Positions 55,240-64,000 of a stretch of 64,000 bases of DNA are shown in pieces. The stretch's first letter is position 1. Each line of letters opens with the position of its first letter. The DNA comes from Craterostigma plantagineum (Eukaryota > Streptophyta > Magnoliopsida > Lamiales > Linderniaceae): contig JAPQWV010000002.1 of assembly GCA_027422505.1 (NCBI GenBank), positions 30,420,501 to 30,484,500 of the forward strand, given 5' to 3'. The translations under genes were made by a program, and so were the position numbers. The notes below the pieces were generated by a model. It did not search any database, was not told the origin of the DNA, and worked only from the letters and a program-made list of their open reading frames with translations.

Positions 55240-58165
55240 GGGGCGTTTCTAAATCAGGCACCACCGTAAGTTTTCTTTTAAGTTCAGGCCCCCTTCACAT
55301 TAAATATAGTTTTAAGGACCAAGTTGAAATAATATTCAAAGTAAAGAACATAAACAATGATTTGACGAAAGTGCCCCTTGTATGTGTTATATAAAGAGGT
55401 ATGAATTGCTATTATTATGTTACCAAATGTTATTCAAATGGTATCAATCGAAAAACTATTTCAACGATCGATTTGCCCTAAATTTTCGAGCATATTGGGC
55501 ACAAAATCAATTTTGATGAGTACTCGACCATCTCAATGATATTTACGTCGTCAGATTTAAGATCTGTGAGGAATAATTTGTAGAAATTCATTTACGCAAA
55601 TATGATAAATCGAGCATATTTTTGGTCGAAATTAAAGCTAATATGCATAAATTCGAGAGACTCAAAACTTGGAAATTACGTCGGGCCTTAGTGGTGATTC
55701 AATCTTTCGTCCCTCAAGATTACGAACGGAAAGTGAAATCGCCAGAAAAATATAGTTTAAATGAGTGTTCGCCATGTGGTATCAGAATGGTGTAAGTGGT
55801 ATATTTTCCATAAGATTCGGTACAATAGAGACGTAAAGTGGTATAGTTACGATAAGAAGCGTTACTCGAACTCGTACGAGATATTATTCTAATTTGGTAT
55901 TAATTTTATATGATGAGGTACCAAAACAAAGTAAAGTGGTATACAAGAGGCGTAACGTGGTATAGAAACGATAAGAAGCGTTACTCGAACTGGTACGAGA
56001 TATTGCTTATGCTCATTTGGTATTATTTTTATAATATGTGGTACAAGAAAAGCGTTAAGTGGTATAACAGAGGCTTAAAGTGGTATAACAGAGAATATAT
56101 GTCATTCTCATTTTGGCAGGTTATGGTATCCCTTGGGGAGGAAGTGGTACAGAATAAGCAAGACAGGCTGTTTGGGCGGGAAAGCTAAATGTGCGTATTA
56201 TTTTCGGCGGGAACTTTTATGTAGTATATGTTCATGTAATAATGTGGTACCAGAAACGCTTTATGTGTTATAGATTACGGTTTATGCGCTAGGGTTTCTC
56301 GTTTTATGTTTTTGAGTATCGGGTCTTAGGGTAAACGTCTTCGGGGTTACGATAAAGGGTTTATCATCATAAGATTTGATGTATAATTAACGTATTAATG
56401 TTGGTTTGGATACATTTGTTGTAATTCATAAAGGTAAATATCAATATGATGTAAATATAGTTGTCTACACGATGCATTGGTGTACATTTTACATGATAAA
56501 AACCTCATCACTTGACTACTTACATCATATGTGCATAAACGTGACAAAATGAAAGAACTTGGTTGTTAAATACATCAAATCATATATTTCCATGATTTTT
56601 ATTCTTCTACGACCGAAAAAACAACTTTATTTACGAGATTATTCGAGCCATTAATATGGTAAAGATAATATATTATCTAGCATAAATACGACTTAATGTG
56701 GTATCATTTCGTAGTGTATTGTTACCAGGATAATATAAATGGTTACCAAAATATATTAAGTGGTATGACTTACATGTGATGTGGTATCATATAAAGATGG
56801 AGAGACCATATTCACCGACGGCCCATGAAGCTTCTGGAATGTTCTTATTTTTTGTTATGACTGGAGTATAAATTGGTACCAAATTATGCTAAAGTGGTAT
56901 AATTTTCATGTGTTGTGGTATGATATAAATATGAGAGCCGGTTTGACGGATCATGAAGCTTCTGGAATGTTCCTTTTTTTTGTGCGAGTGCAGTATAAAT
57001 TGGTACCAAATTATGCTTAAGTGGTACAGTTTACATGTGATGTGGTATTGTATAAATATGAGAGCCGATTTGACGGATCATGAAGCTTCTGGAATGTTCT
57101 TAATTTTTGGTATGAATGGAGTATACATTGGTACGAAACTACACTGAAGTGGTATAATTTACATGTGATGTGGTATTGTATAAAGATGGAGATGATGACC
57201 TATGAAGTTTTTGGAATGTTCCTATTTTCTGTTACGAGTGGAGTATAAATTGCTACCAGAATATACTTAAGTGGTATAATTTACATGTGATGTGGTATTT
57301 TATAAGATGGAGACTGTAATAGGCCCATGGAGCTTCTGGAATGTTCTTATTTTTTGTTATGAATGGAGTATAAATTGGTACCAGACTATACTTAAGTGGT
57401 ATAATTTATATGTGATGTGGTATTATATGAAGATGGAGACGGTAATAGGCCCAAGACGCTTCTGTAATGTTCTTATTTTTTGTTACGTGTGGAGTATAAA
57501 TTGTTACCAGAATATTATTAAGTGGTATAATTTACATGTGATGTGGTATGAAAATAGAACTAGTTCAAAACGCAAAATACAGTAAAAAAAACAGAAGCAG
57601 AGCCATCATTCAAAACACCAAAAGTGCTAAACACTGTCAAAACACAAGCAGAGCCATCATTCGATGCCGTTCTTCTTCCCAGCAACTTTCTTCTCCTTTT
57701 TCCTGCACTTTCTTGGCGATCGACGGGGTTCTTCTTCGGAGCCATCTCAAGATTCATCGATGAAGTGTCGAAATCGGTCGGGTTTCGCCGATTAAGGGTT
57801 CAGATCGGTAGAAAATTCTTGGGGTTTTCTCGATTAAGGCTGGAAAGCTAATATTAGGTTTTGTGGTACTGAAATCGATTTTTAGTATCATCGTGTCTTA
57901 TTACAGTTTTTTTAAATACCACTGCAATCTTAATAAATACCACTAAATAAGATTTATATACCACTTTATAACACGTGAAGATAGTCTAAAAGGTTTGATG
58001 TAATTTCTGGAAAAAATAAGGATAAATATGTCTTTTCAGCCTGAATGGGTCCTTTTTCCTAACTTAAATATTAGATGGGTCCTTCTTCCTATTTAAAGTA
58101 TTAAAAGGGCCTGAAACCTACTTAAACATGTTAGGAGGGCCTGAAATCTATTTAGCCAAAAAAAA
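55240..58165. mobile_element. Probable TIR DNA transposon rich in GTGGTAT motifs
   Basis: The left edge (from about 55243) reads TTTCTAAATCAGGCACC, then TTTAAGTTCAGGCCCCC and AAGGACC. The right edge, read on the other strand from about 58160, gives TAGATTTCAGGCCC, TTTCAGGCCC and AAGGACCC in the same order, forming an imperfect inverted repeat of about 100 bp. Between them are dozens of GTGGTAT motifs (ATACCAC near the right edge) and a tandem array. No transposase is seen, so it would be non-autonomous. Exact ends and target duplication are not resolved. Confidence 0.4.
56797..57555 (+). repeat. Six-copy tandem array, unit about 121-134 bp
   Basis: Units begin at 56797, 56931, 57058, 57185, 57306 and 57433 with ATGAGAGC or ATGGAGA. 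Each contains CTTCTGGAATGTTC, GGAGTATAAATTGGTACCA, TTAAGTGGTATAATTTACAT and GTGATGTGGTAT in order. A half unit precedes the array at about 56690-56796. Several units stay open in one frame, giving a repeated NWYQ..LKWYNL..MWY pattern, but start/stop context does not support a protein. Confidence 0.85.
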
Positions 58166-58857
58166 TATGATTTGTAAAATATTAAGGGTACCTCCACTTA
58201 TAATAAAAGCAATCTTATCTTATATATAAATAGAAATGTAGTTTCTTTCTTCCTTTGCCACGTGTCCTATCCTATAATTAAATATAATTAATATAAAAAT
58301 TTCAAAATTCTCCACTACCTCATCAAAAACAAACACGTATGGTACGGAAAAAAATAAAAACTGAAATGCACCTGCTGAATCAGATTGTTCCAGTTCCAAA
58401 TGGTAAACTGATCCCAAAATGTCAAATGGATTCCCAAGGGTAAATCGACTCCTCACTTTCATCTCTATTGTTTTGTGGTTACGAATGGTGTGTGTTCGAG
58501 ATATTTGATATTTGTGAATATGCTTAACGATGGAAGGAATCGCATATTCTGTTTTTTTATCATGTCTTGCTCTCCTTGATCATCAAACGATGGGTGATTC
58601 CCTCCAAAATTTCTGCTTTATAGAGTTAGATTTGAGTTGGACTATTTAAATACCATTACGTTGAACTGTTTAACAACCATTACGACTATTTTAAGACGGG
58701 TTGATGTGATTTCTGGGGATAGAAGATAGGTTTTCATTCCTTCAAGGCGGTCTAATTTGGTTTTTCGTTCAAATTTCTCTAATGGGCGATTATGGTTCCT
58801 TCGATTGACAATTTAATTTCGACTAAACTGACGTACACTTGCTGATCATCTTCTTCA

Positions 58858-59095
58858 GGTATGGCCATCTCAGAAATACCGCTATGTGTTATTCAAGGTC
58901 GAAGAGGGAAAAAACAAGGTTGTGGTCGAGAACACGGACGGAATCGCCGAAAGCTACTAAGATTTCGCTGAAAACTTGAAGACGGCTGCAGATACGCATT
59001 TTACAATTTCGACGTCATCAATTTCGATAACTGCCAGAAGAGCAAGATGTTCTTCATCGTTTCCGCGCACCGTATGCCAAAGAGTTACTCAATAA
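58858..59095 (+). pseudogene. Actin-depolymerising factor (ADF/cofilin) gene fragment
   Basis: Reads KYRYVLFKVEEGKNKVVVEN and GIAESY, then a TAA in place of the Glu of the usual YEDF motif, then DFAENL; after a frame shift near 58975 it reads CRYAFYNFDVINFDNCQKSK and MFFIVSAH. These are the middle exon motifs of plant ADFs (KxxxVVVE, YEDF, CRYA.YDFDF, NCQKSKIFFI). An acceptor-like CTTCAG precedes it. The first exon and the C-terminal actin-binding helix region are absent, consistent with capture of one exon by the surrounding Helitron. Confidence 0.75.
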
Positions 59096-59284
59096 ACACG
59101 TTTCTCACTACAATTGTATGTCTCTGTTCTTGCATTGTTATAGCTCATCTTGATTGTTGGTACGTGCAGCGTTTGAAGATAGAAGACTTCCTTTAATTCA
59201 TATTTTTCCATCACTTCCAGAATTACATGTGAAGTTTCATTCTCTCTTTTTTTTATAAGGTGTATATTGTCTAACTGTTAAATA

Positions 59285-59490
59285 CTGTAAAGTTCAATCA
59301 ATGGCGCCCTATCCCACAAGGTGCTGAAGCAACGTTTGCAGACCAATCTCTTAGATGACGATGTGGAACACAATTTTCGGAACTTGGCATTGAGACGGTG
59401 TCAAAGGTTTCTTTCCTGGGACCGGCACTGCTCAAGGTCCCTTTCTATGTCGATGGGATGAGCCTTGACGCTGAATCCAAGAGGGTATAA
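59285..59490 (+). other. Exon-like segment of unknown origin within the Helitron
   Basis: One frame stays open for about 35 codons after 59382 (LGIETVSKVSFLGPALLKVP, then FYVDGMSLDAESKR) and ends at a GT-containing border (AGGGTATAA). It reads like an exon of a real protein, but I do not recognise the family. A C-homopolymer of 18-19 bases follows at about 59504-59521. Confidence 0.35.
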
Positions 59491-60239
59491 ATCAGATTAT
59501 GCATCCCCCCCCCCCCCCCCCGCACGATGATTAAGTGACACCGTAATTGAGTTGAGTTGAGTCTGTAGTAGCATATGTTTGTCATTTATTTTTCTGGTCG
59601 ATTTGCATAAGGATATGCTGATCCTTGGGAGACGGTAGCGGCTAGTGCTTTATCAGTGGTTTGGTTGTCGTCTTAATGACTCCTACACTTGGTGCCATGA
59701 ATTTTGAGGGTTAAGAACTTGCTAAGAAGAAGATGGAAAGTAGAAGGCAGTGGTGACCTATTGCAACATCATAACAATTTTTTACTTTTCATGCAATCTG
59801 TTGAACAGAATTTCCTTTTGTTTCCCTTTTCTGATGGATATTTGGTATGCCCATCTGAGTTTTTGTCATGATGTTTGAGGTTGGCGAATGATTTTGTACG
59901 TTTTATTTTAAGAACCAATGAAGTGAAAATCCGTTGAAATTAAAGCACTTTAACCCAAAAAGTTAAAATGGGTATATACATACCTTCTACACTACGATGG
60001 AGGAAATTAAAAATTGCAGCGTCGACTTTTTCATTTATAGAATAATCATTTGAATTATTTTAACATATATACAAATTTGTATTAATGATCGAACTCTCAT
60101 CATCACTCATCCAAATGCTATTTACAGTTTCGTCCACTCTCCTTCAAACTTTGTATCCTACAAGTTATCTTATAAAGACCATCTCCAAACCAAAAAGTCA
60201 TTAAAAACCTCAAAAAGCAATAATGAGAACATCAAATAA

Positions 60240-60550
60240 ATGTGTCAAAGGCGGGCCGCCCTAAATATTTAGGCCTGCCAGGTAGAGGGCATGAGCAAGC
60301 ATGCCCGCACGGACCTCGGGGGCCGCGGGGAGGTCCGCCAAAAAATAAAATAATTTATGTTTATATTAACTTGAAATCTTCAATTTTTTTTTAATTTTTC
60401 CTATGTTTTTTATTTTTTCTATTTATTATTATTTTTTTATTTTTTTATTTCTTTATTTTTTAAATGGGCAGGCCTTCATTTCGTAGGGCGGGCCCGCGCG
60501 TGCCTTGCCAATGGCGGGCTATGGGCCTGCTCGGCCGCTGGCCAGTTTCA
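60240..60550. other. GC-rich blocks around a T-rich core
   Basis: Within the Helitron. Two GC-rich blocks (GGGCGGGCC-type words near 60245-60345 and 60470-60545) flank a poly-T/TTTATTTTT stretch. They carry partly complementary words (AGGCCTGCC and GGCAGGCCT), suggesting an inverted repeat. Nothing coding. Confidence 0.4.
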
Positions 60551-61017
60551 ACAGCTCTTAACATCAAACTATAATTCTTCTCCATCTTTAAATTCATTCT
60601 TAAAATCAAAATAATGTTCCAAGAAAGTTATCTTTCGCACCATCTTTTACGACTTTTTATTGTTATCCACAAATTTTAGAACTTTAAAATTATAGAATAT
60701 TATTTAAATTTGTCGAATGAAATATTTAATAAAATTAATAACAAAATTACTTATGCACATTTAAACATAAAAAATTATTAAAAGCACGAGGCCTATATTT
60801 TTAGTTTCTATATGATTGATTTGTTAATTCAAAATAAATAAAAAGGTATGTATTGCAGTTTCAAACCTTAAACCCAATTTGGAAAAAACAAATTCTAAGT
60901 GTTAGACAAAATAAAAATCCATTTTGAATTCGTTAGAGTGATAATACGCGATTTTTCGAAATTTAGGATTTATTTATGAATGTCATAACTTGCATTTTAG
61001 TTATAAATAATTATAAT

Positions 61018-61044
61018 CCGTGCATTGCACGGGCAAAAAACTAG
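61018..61044 (+). other. Helitron 3' terminal hairpin and CTAG end
   Basis: Six-base-pair stem (CCGTGC/GCACGG) with ATT loop, then GCAAAAAA and CTAG; the host T follows. This structure marks replication termination in rolling-circle Helitrons. Confidence 0.78.
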
Positions 61045-61266
61045 TACAAAATAAAGTAGAGTGACGTCCAAGAACATGACCTTTTCTACAAAAAAAAAAT
61101 GAAAATTTTTCGAGAGCCCAATAATTTAACAGAGGCCCAATACGGCCATAGAGATAAGCCATCTCTTATTTCCTAAGCCCACATCACAAAGGCCACGCGA
61201 CCGCCGCCATGAACGCCGCATGTGACCATCCACCGACCCGACGGCAGCGGCCGTCGAGAACGCAGG
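61045..61266 (+). other. Short host segment between Helitron and element K
   Basis: GC-rich around an ATG at 61209 with a good context (GCCGCCATGAACG) and a codon run MNAACDHPPTRRQRPSRTQ up to the LTR. It could be the 5' end of a host gene disrupted by element K, but too little is left to identify. Confidence 0.3.
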
Positions 61267-61603
61267 TGTTGAGGGTGGACTTTATTAGATCAGTAGTGCA
61301 AATATCAGAGGATGTTCAAGACTCAACTGAAGATAGCTCAAGAAGCCCGCCAAGTTTTAACTCAGTTCTTCATATATCGTCTTTGCTTGTGACGATTCTA
61401 TAAGTAGCTTATGGAGTAAATCGTTCCTATAAGTCGTGTAGCGTTTATTATTAGCCGACTCAGGTTTTATAGTTAGTTATTAACGGTCAAATGTCGAGTT
61501 GTATTTTCCCTCTTATATATACTCTGTAAATTGATTGATCAATCAATTAAGAAGAATATTTTATTTACACTCGGTTTTCACAACACAAACTCTCCACTCG
61601 ATA
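61267..61603 (+). repeat. 5' LTR of element K (left edge tentative)
   Basis: The right edge is fixed by the primer site; the left edge is placed at TGTTGAGGG because it resembles LTR starts of elements B and E. A TATATATA box is at about 61515. Without the 3' LTR the start is not certain. Confidence 0.6.
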
Positions 61604-61759
61604 TGGTATCAGAGCAGATTAACCCTGCTTAAAACTCTGATCAAGATCAGCTCAAAACATTTCCTCTTTAGCTTTTCAATAGATCAAGAAACCTCAAGAA
61701 ACACATTCTTGATACATCATTCTTGTATCGATTCTAAAGAGCCCTTTTGATCTACTTTC

Positions 61760-64000
61760 ATGGCTGACGCATCACCAGACAAGAACAAGCAAGTCAGCGA
61801 CAAATTCAACACGCAGGACTCTTTCAACGATGAGCAATTGAATCCCTTCTATCTCCATCACTCTGATAACACAGGATTGGTGCTTGTGCATCAACCCCTC
61901 AATGGAGACAATTATTCTTCATGGGCAAGATCGATGACCATTGCCCTATCAGTCAAAAGCAAACTAGGTTTCATAGATGGAACAATTGCCAACCCTGGAA
62001 CAGAAGATCGCAAATATCTGGCTTGGAAGCGAAACAATGACATCATCATCTCATGGATACTCAACTCTGTCTCAAGGGAAATCTCAGCTAGTGTTCTTTA
62101 TTCAGATTCGGCGAAAGATATCTGGGATGATTTGAAGCAACGGTTCCAAGAATCAAATGGGCCACGCATCTTTCAAATCAAGAAGGATCTGACAAATCTG
62201 AAGCAAAATCAGTTATCAGTTGCTGTCTACTTCACCAATCTCAAGGCTCTGTGGGAAGAAATGAATAACTTTCGACCCCCGTGCTGTTGTGGAGGATGCA
62301 CCTGCAAAGCCGCTCAAACAAGGTGCAGGACGAAGGAATTCATTGATCAAGAGTATGTCTGGGCATTTTTGATGGGGCTAAATGATTCCTACAACCAAGT
62401 CAGAAGTCAAATTTTGATGATGGATCCTCTGCCTGGCATAAATAGAGTCTTTTCACTAGTTGTGCAAGAAGAAAAACAAAGGCATGTCGCAAGTTCAACA
62501 GCAGAGGTGATGAGACCAATGGCCATGTTAGTCAACAAAAATTCAGCTCATCAATTTCAAGATCACTTAAAAGGGGCAGTAACCGGGCAGAAGAAAGATG
62601 GCAACAGACCTTTATGTGTTCACTGTAATAAGGTTGGGCACACAGTGGAAACCTGCTACAAGCTTCATGGTTATCCACCAGGTTTTAAGCCAAGGAGTAG
62701 GTTCACTGCTCGGGCAAATCAGACTTCAACCGAGTCATCAGTCATACCAGCAGCTCAGGGCAGCACAGGCACTGACCCTACCTCTGCAAATGATCTTCTG
62801 CACCAGCTTAATTCTCATCAGATTCAGCACCTAAAGCACCTTCCGAACCAACCAATTCCAGGCACCTCACAATCAGATATGGTCACCTGCTCTGAAGGTC
62901 AAAAACCAGGTTTTTGTTGCACCTTTAATATTCCTGATCACAACCGGGATATTTTATGGCTAGTTGATTCTGGTGCATCACGCCACATATGTCATGATCT
63001 TTCCCTATACTTGACATTATATGAGATCCCATGTACTAACATTTTCTTGCCAAATCAGACATCCATGCAATCCCACAAGGCAGGTAGTATCAAGATCAGC
63101 AGGGACTTAATACTTGATAATGTTTTATATGTTCCTGAGTTTAATTTCAATCTGCTGTCAGTATCTAGTATAACAGCTAATAACAACATTGAAATTACCT
63201 TCTCAGCCGATCAATTCTTGATACAGGATATCAGGTTGCAAACTGTGATTGGCAAGGGTAGCATTCAAGAAGGGCTCTATGTTCTGAAAAGAGACACCAC
63301 TGCTGATTTTTCTAGTTTCAGTCCCTTACATGTTTTTCTCAATAAAGTCTCAGTAGATACATGGCATCATAGGCTTGGACATCCTTCTTACAAGGTCTTA
63401 GATAGAATGAGGACTATTCTAGGCTGTAAAGACTCAAAAACTGATCTTCTGTGTAATATCTGTCAAATGGCCAAACAGAGAAAATTGCCTTTTAATTCTG
63501 ATAACAACTTTGCTTCTTCATGCTTTGATTTAATTCATTGTGATGTGTGGGGGTCGTTTCATACCCCTTCGATTGATGGTCATAGATTCTTTCTAACAAT
63601 AGTAGATGATCATAGTAGATTCACTTGGGTGTTTCTAATGAAATACAAATCTGAAGTTCCAGCTATTATGGACTATTTTTACAAACTAGTAGAGACACAG
63701 TTTAGAACAAGAATCAAGGTCATCCGTTCTGATAATGCGAAGGAACTTCAACTGACACATTTGCTGCAATCTAAAGGGATATTGCACCAGTTCAGCTGTG
63801 CATACACACCACAACAAAACTCTGTGGTCGAGAGGAAGCATCAACATCTACTAAATGTGGCACGAGCTCTTCGGTTTCAGTCAGGTTTATCTAAATCCTT
63901 TTGGTCCGAATGTATACTAACTGCTACATTTCTCATCAACAGACTTCCTTCACCTGTTCTGCATAATAAGTCCCCATATGAACTGATGTTTTCCAAAACC
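61760..64000 (+). CDS. Gag-Pol polyprotein of element K, open to the window edge
   Basis: ATG at 61760 opens a frame of 747 codons with no stop to the window end; I read every codon. Order: Gag motif LVHQPLNGDNYSSWARSM, WDDLKQRFQESNGPR, a Cys-rich insert CCCGGCTCKAA, zinc knuckle CVHCNKVGHTVETC (near 62614-62655), protease WLVDSGASRHIC (near 62956-62991), integrase HHCC (WHHRLGHPSY to CNICQMAKQ), core HCDVWGSFH, RSDNAKEL and VVERKHQH. The Asp, Asp and Glu residues of the core are present. In contrast to elements B and E, gag and pol are in one frame with no lesion, so this may be a functional copy. Confidence 0.88.
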   Translation, partial: MADASPDKNKQVSDKFNTQDSFNDEQLNPFYLHHSDNTGLVLVHQPLNGDNYSSWARSMTIALSVKSKLGFIDGTIANPGTEDRKYLAWKRNNDIIISWILNSVSREISASVLYSDSAKDIWDDLKQRFQESNGPRIFQIKKDLTNLKQNQLSVAVYFTNLKALWEEMNNFRPPCCCGGCTCKAAQTRCRTKEFIDQEYVWAFLMGLNDSYNQVRSQILMMDPLPGINRVFSLVVQEEKQRHVASSTAEVMRPMAMLVNKNSAHQFQDHLKGAVTGQKKDGNRPLCVHCNKVGHTVETCYKLHGYPPGFKPRSRFTARANQTSTESSVIPAAQGSTGTDPTSANDLLHQLNSHQIQHLKHLPNQPIPGTSQSDMVTCSEGQKPGFCCTFNIPDHNRDILWLVDSGASRHICHDLSLYLTLYEIPCTNIFLPNQTSMQSHKAGSIKISRDLILDNVLYVPEFNFNLLSVSSITANNNIEITFSADQFLIQDIRLQTVIGKGSIQEGLYVLKRDTTADFSSFSPLHVFLNKVSVDTWHHRLGHPSYKVLDRMRTILGCKDSKTDLLCNICQMAKQRKLPFNSDNNFASSCFDLIHCDVWGSFHTPSIDGHRFFLTIVDDHSRFTWVFLMKYKSEVPAIMDYFYKLVETQFRTRIKVIRSDNAKELQLTHLLQSKGILHQFSCAYTPQQNSVVERKHQHLLNVARALRFQSGLSKSFWSECILTATFLINRLPSPVLHNKSPYELMFSKT

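Larger units (their letters stand above)
58213..61044 (+). mobile_element. Helitron-like element with captured gene fragments
   Basis: The 5' end is TCTTATCTTATATATAAATA preceded by A; an alternative start is the second TC at 58218. The 3' end is CTAG at 61041-61044 followed by T. A hairpin CCGTGC-ATT-GCACGG at 61018-61032 lies 8 nt before CTAG. This matches the Helitron rule (A|TC...hairpin...CTRR|T, no target duplication, no inverted repeats). No Rep-helicase is present, so it is non-autonomous. It carries an ADF fragment and another exon-like piece. Confidence 0.72.
61267..64000 (+). mobile_element. Ty1/copia retrotransposon K, continuing past the window
   Basis: A putative 5' LTR (61267-61603, starts TGTTGAGGGTGGAC) is followed by the TGGTATCAGAGC primer site at 61604 and an unbroken gag-pol frame from 61760 to the last base. 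Gag and Pol are of the same family as elements B and E, and the LTR also ends in TA (CTCGATA). The 3' half lies outside, so completeness and target duplication cannot be judged. Confidence 0.85.

Noticed and set aside
57560..57757. Minus-strand MAPKKNP frame as a MULE-associated protein
   Set aside because: Only a few residues resemble the start of such proteins, and no downstream domain follows.
1..64000. tRNA, rRNA or CRISPR arrays
   Set aside because: No cloverleaf, rRNA signature or regularly spaced direct repeats seen; the TGGTATCAGAGC sites are tRNA-complementary primer sites, not tRNA genes.

Overview
This window is a stretch of plant nuclear genome, most likely a eudicot. The evidence is plant-type introns, a plant mid-SUN nuclear-envelope gene, a calcineurin B-like (CBL) calcium sensor, F-box/DUF295 (KIB-type) and GDSL-lipase relics, and dense nested Ty1/copia retrotransposons primed by initiator-Met tRNA. 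About three quarters of the sequence is mobile DNA. I saw no tRNA, rRNA, CRISPR or bacterial features.

Layout, left to right. Positions 1-1822 hold the decayed 3' end of a copia element (A). Positions 1823-8285 hold a KIB/DUF295 pseudogene split by a complete copia element B (2210-7661, target duplication GAAAG). Positions 8732-11167 on the minus strand hold a four-exon mid-SUN gene, and its upstream region runs to 12390. Very young copia element C (12391-17609, duplication CATAC) ends 57 bp before the start codon of a CBL gene (17667-18867, plus strand, eight exons). A truncated GDSL-lipase relic follows tail to tail (18974-19518, minus).

Positions 19545-31316 are a nest. A SIRE-like, probably non-autonomous element on the minus strand (3' LTR 19545-21333, a plant-transposon-protein ORF relic in its interior) was hit by copia element D (22326-28383, duplication GTAAG) and by a solo LTR of its own LTR family in the opposite orientation (29546-31311, duplication GAAGG). 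Positions 31317-33246 have no recognisable gene. Positions 33247-41681 are minus-strand copia element E, truncated inside reverse transcriptase, with copia element F (36570-41269, duplication ATCGA) inserted in its 5' LTR. Positions 43087-53499 are a 10.4 kb SIRE-like element G with 1.75 kb LTRs (duplication GTGGC). Positions 54364-55046 are a CCCGA-rich inverted-repeat element, and 55240-58165 a probable TIR transposon containing a six-copy tandem array and many GTGGTAT motifs. Positions 58213-61044 are a Helitron-like element carrying an actin-depolymerising-factor gene fragment. Copia element K starts at about 61267 and its gag-pol frame is open to the window edge.

Only the SUN and CBL genes look like possibly functional host genes. 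The main points for follow-up are: a retroelement LTR in the promoter position of the CBL gene; the primer-site region of element D, which is perfectly complementary to a segment of its own LTR; the Helitron with captured exons; the contrast in element G between nearly identical LTRs and a wrecked coding region; and the open element K. All boundaries come from reading the sequence by eye. LTR divergence figures are hand counts.
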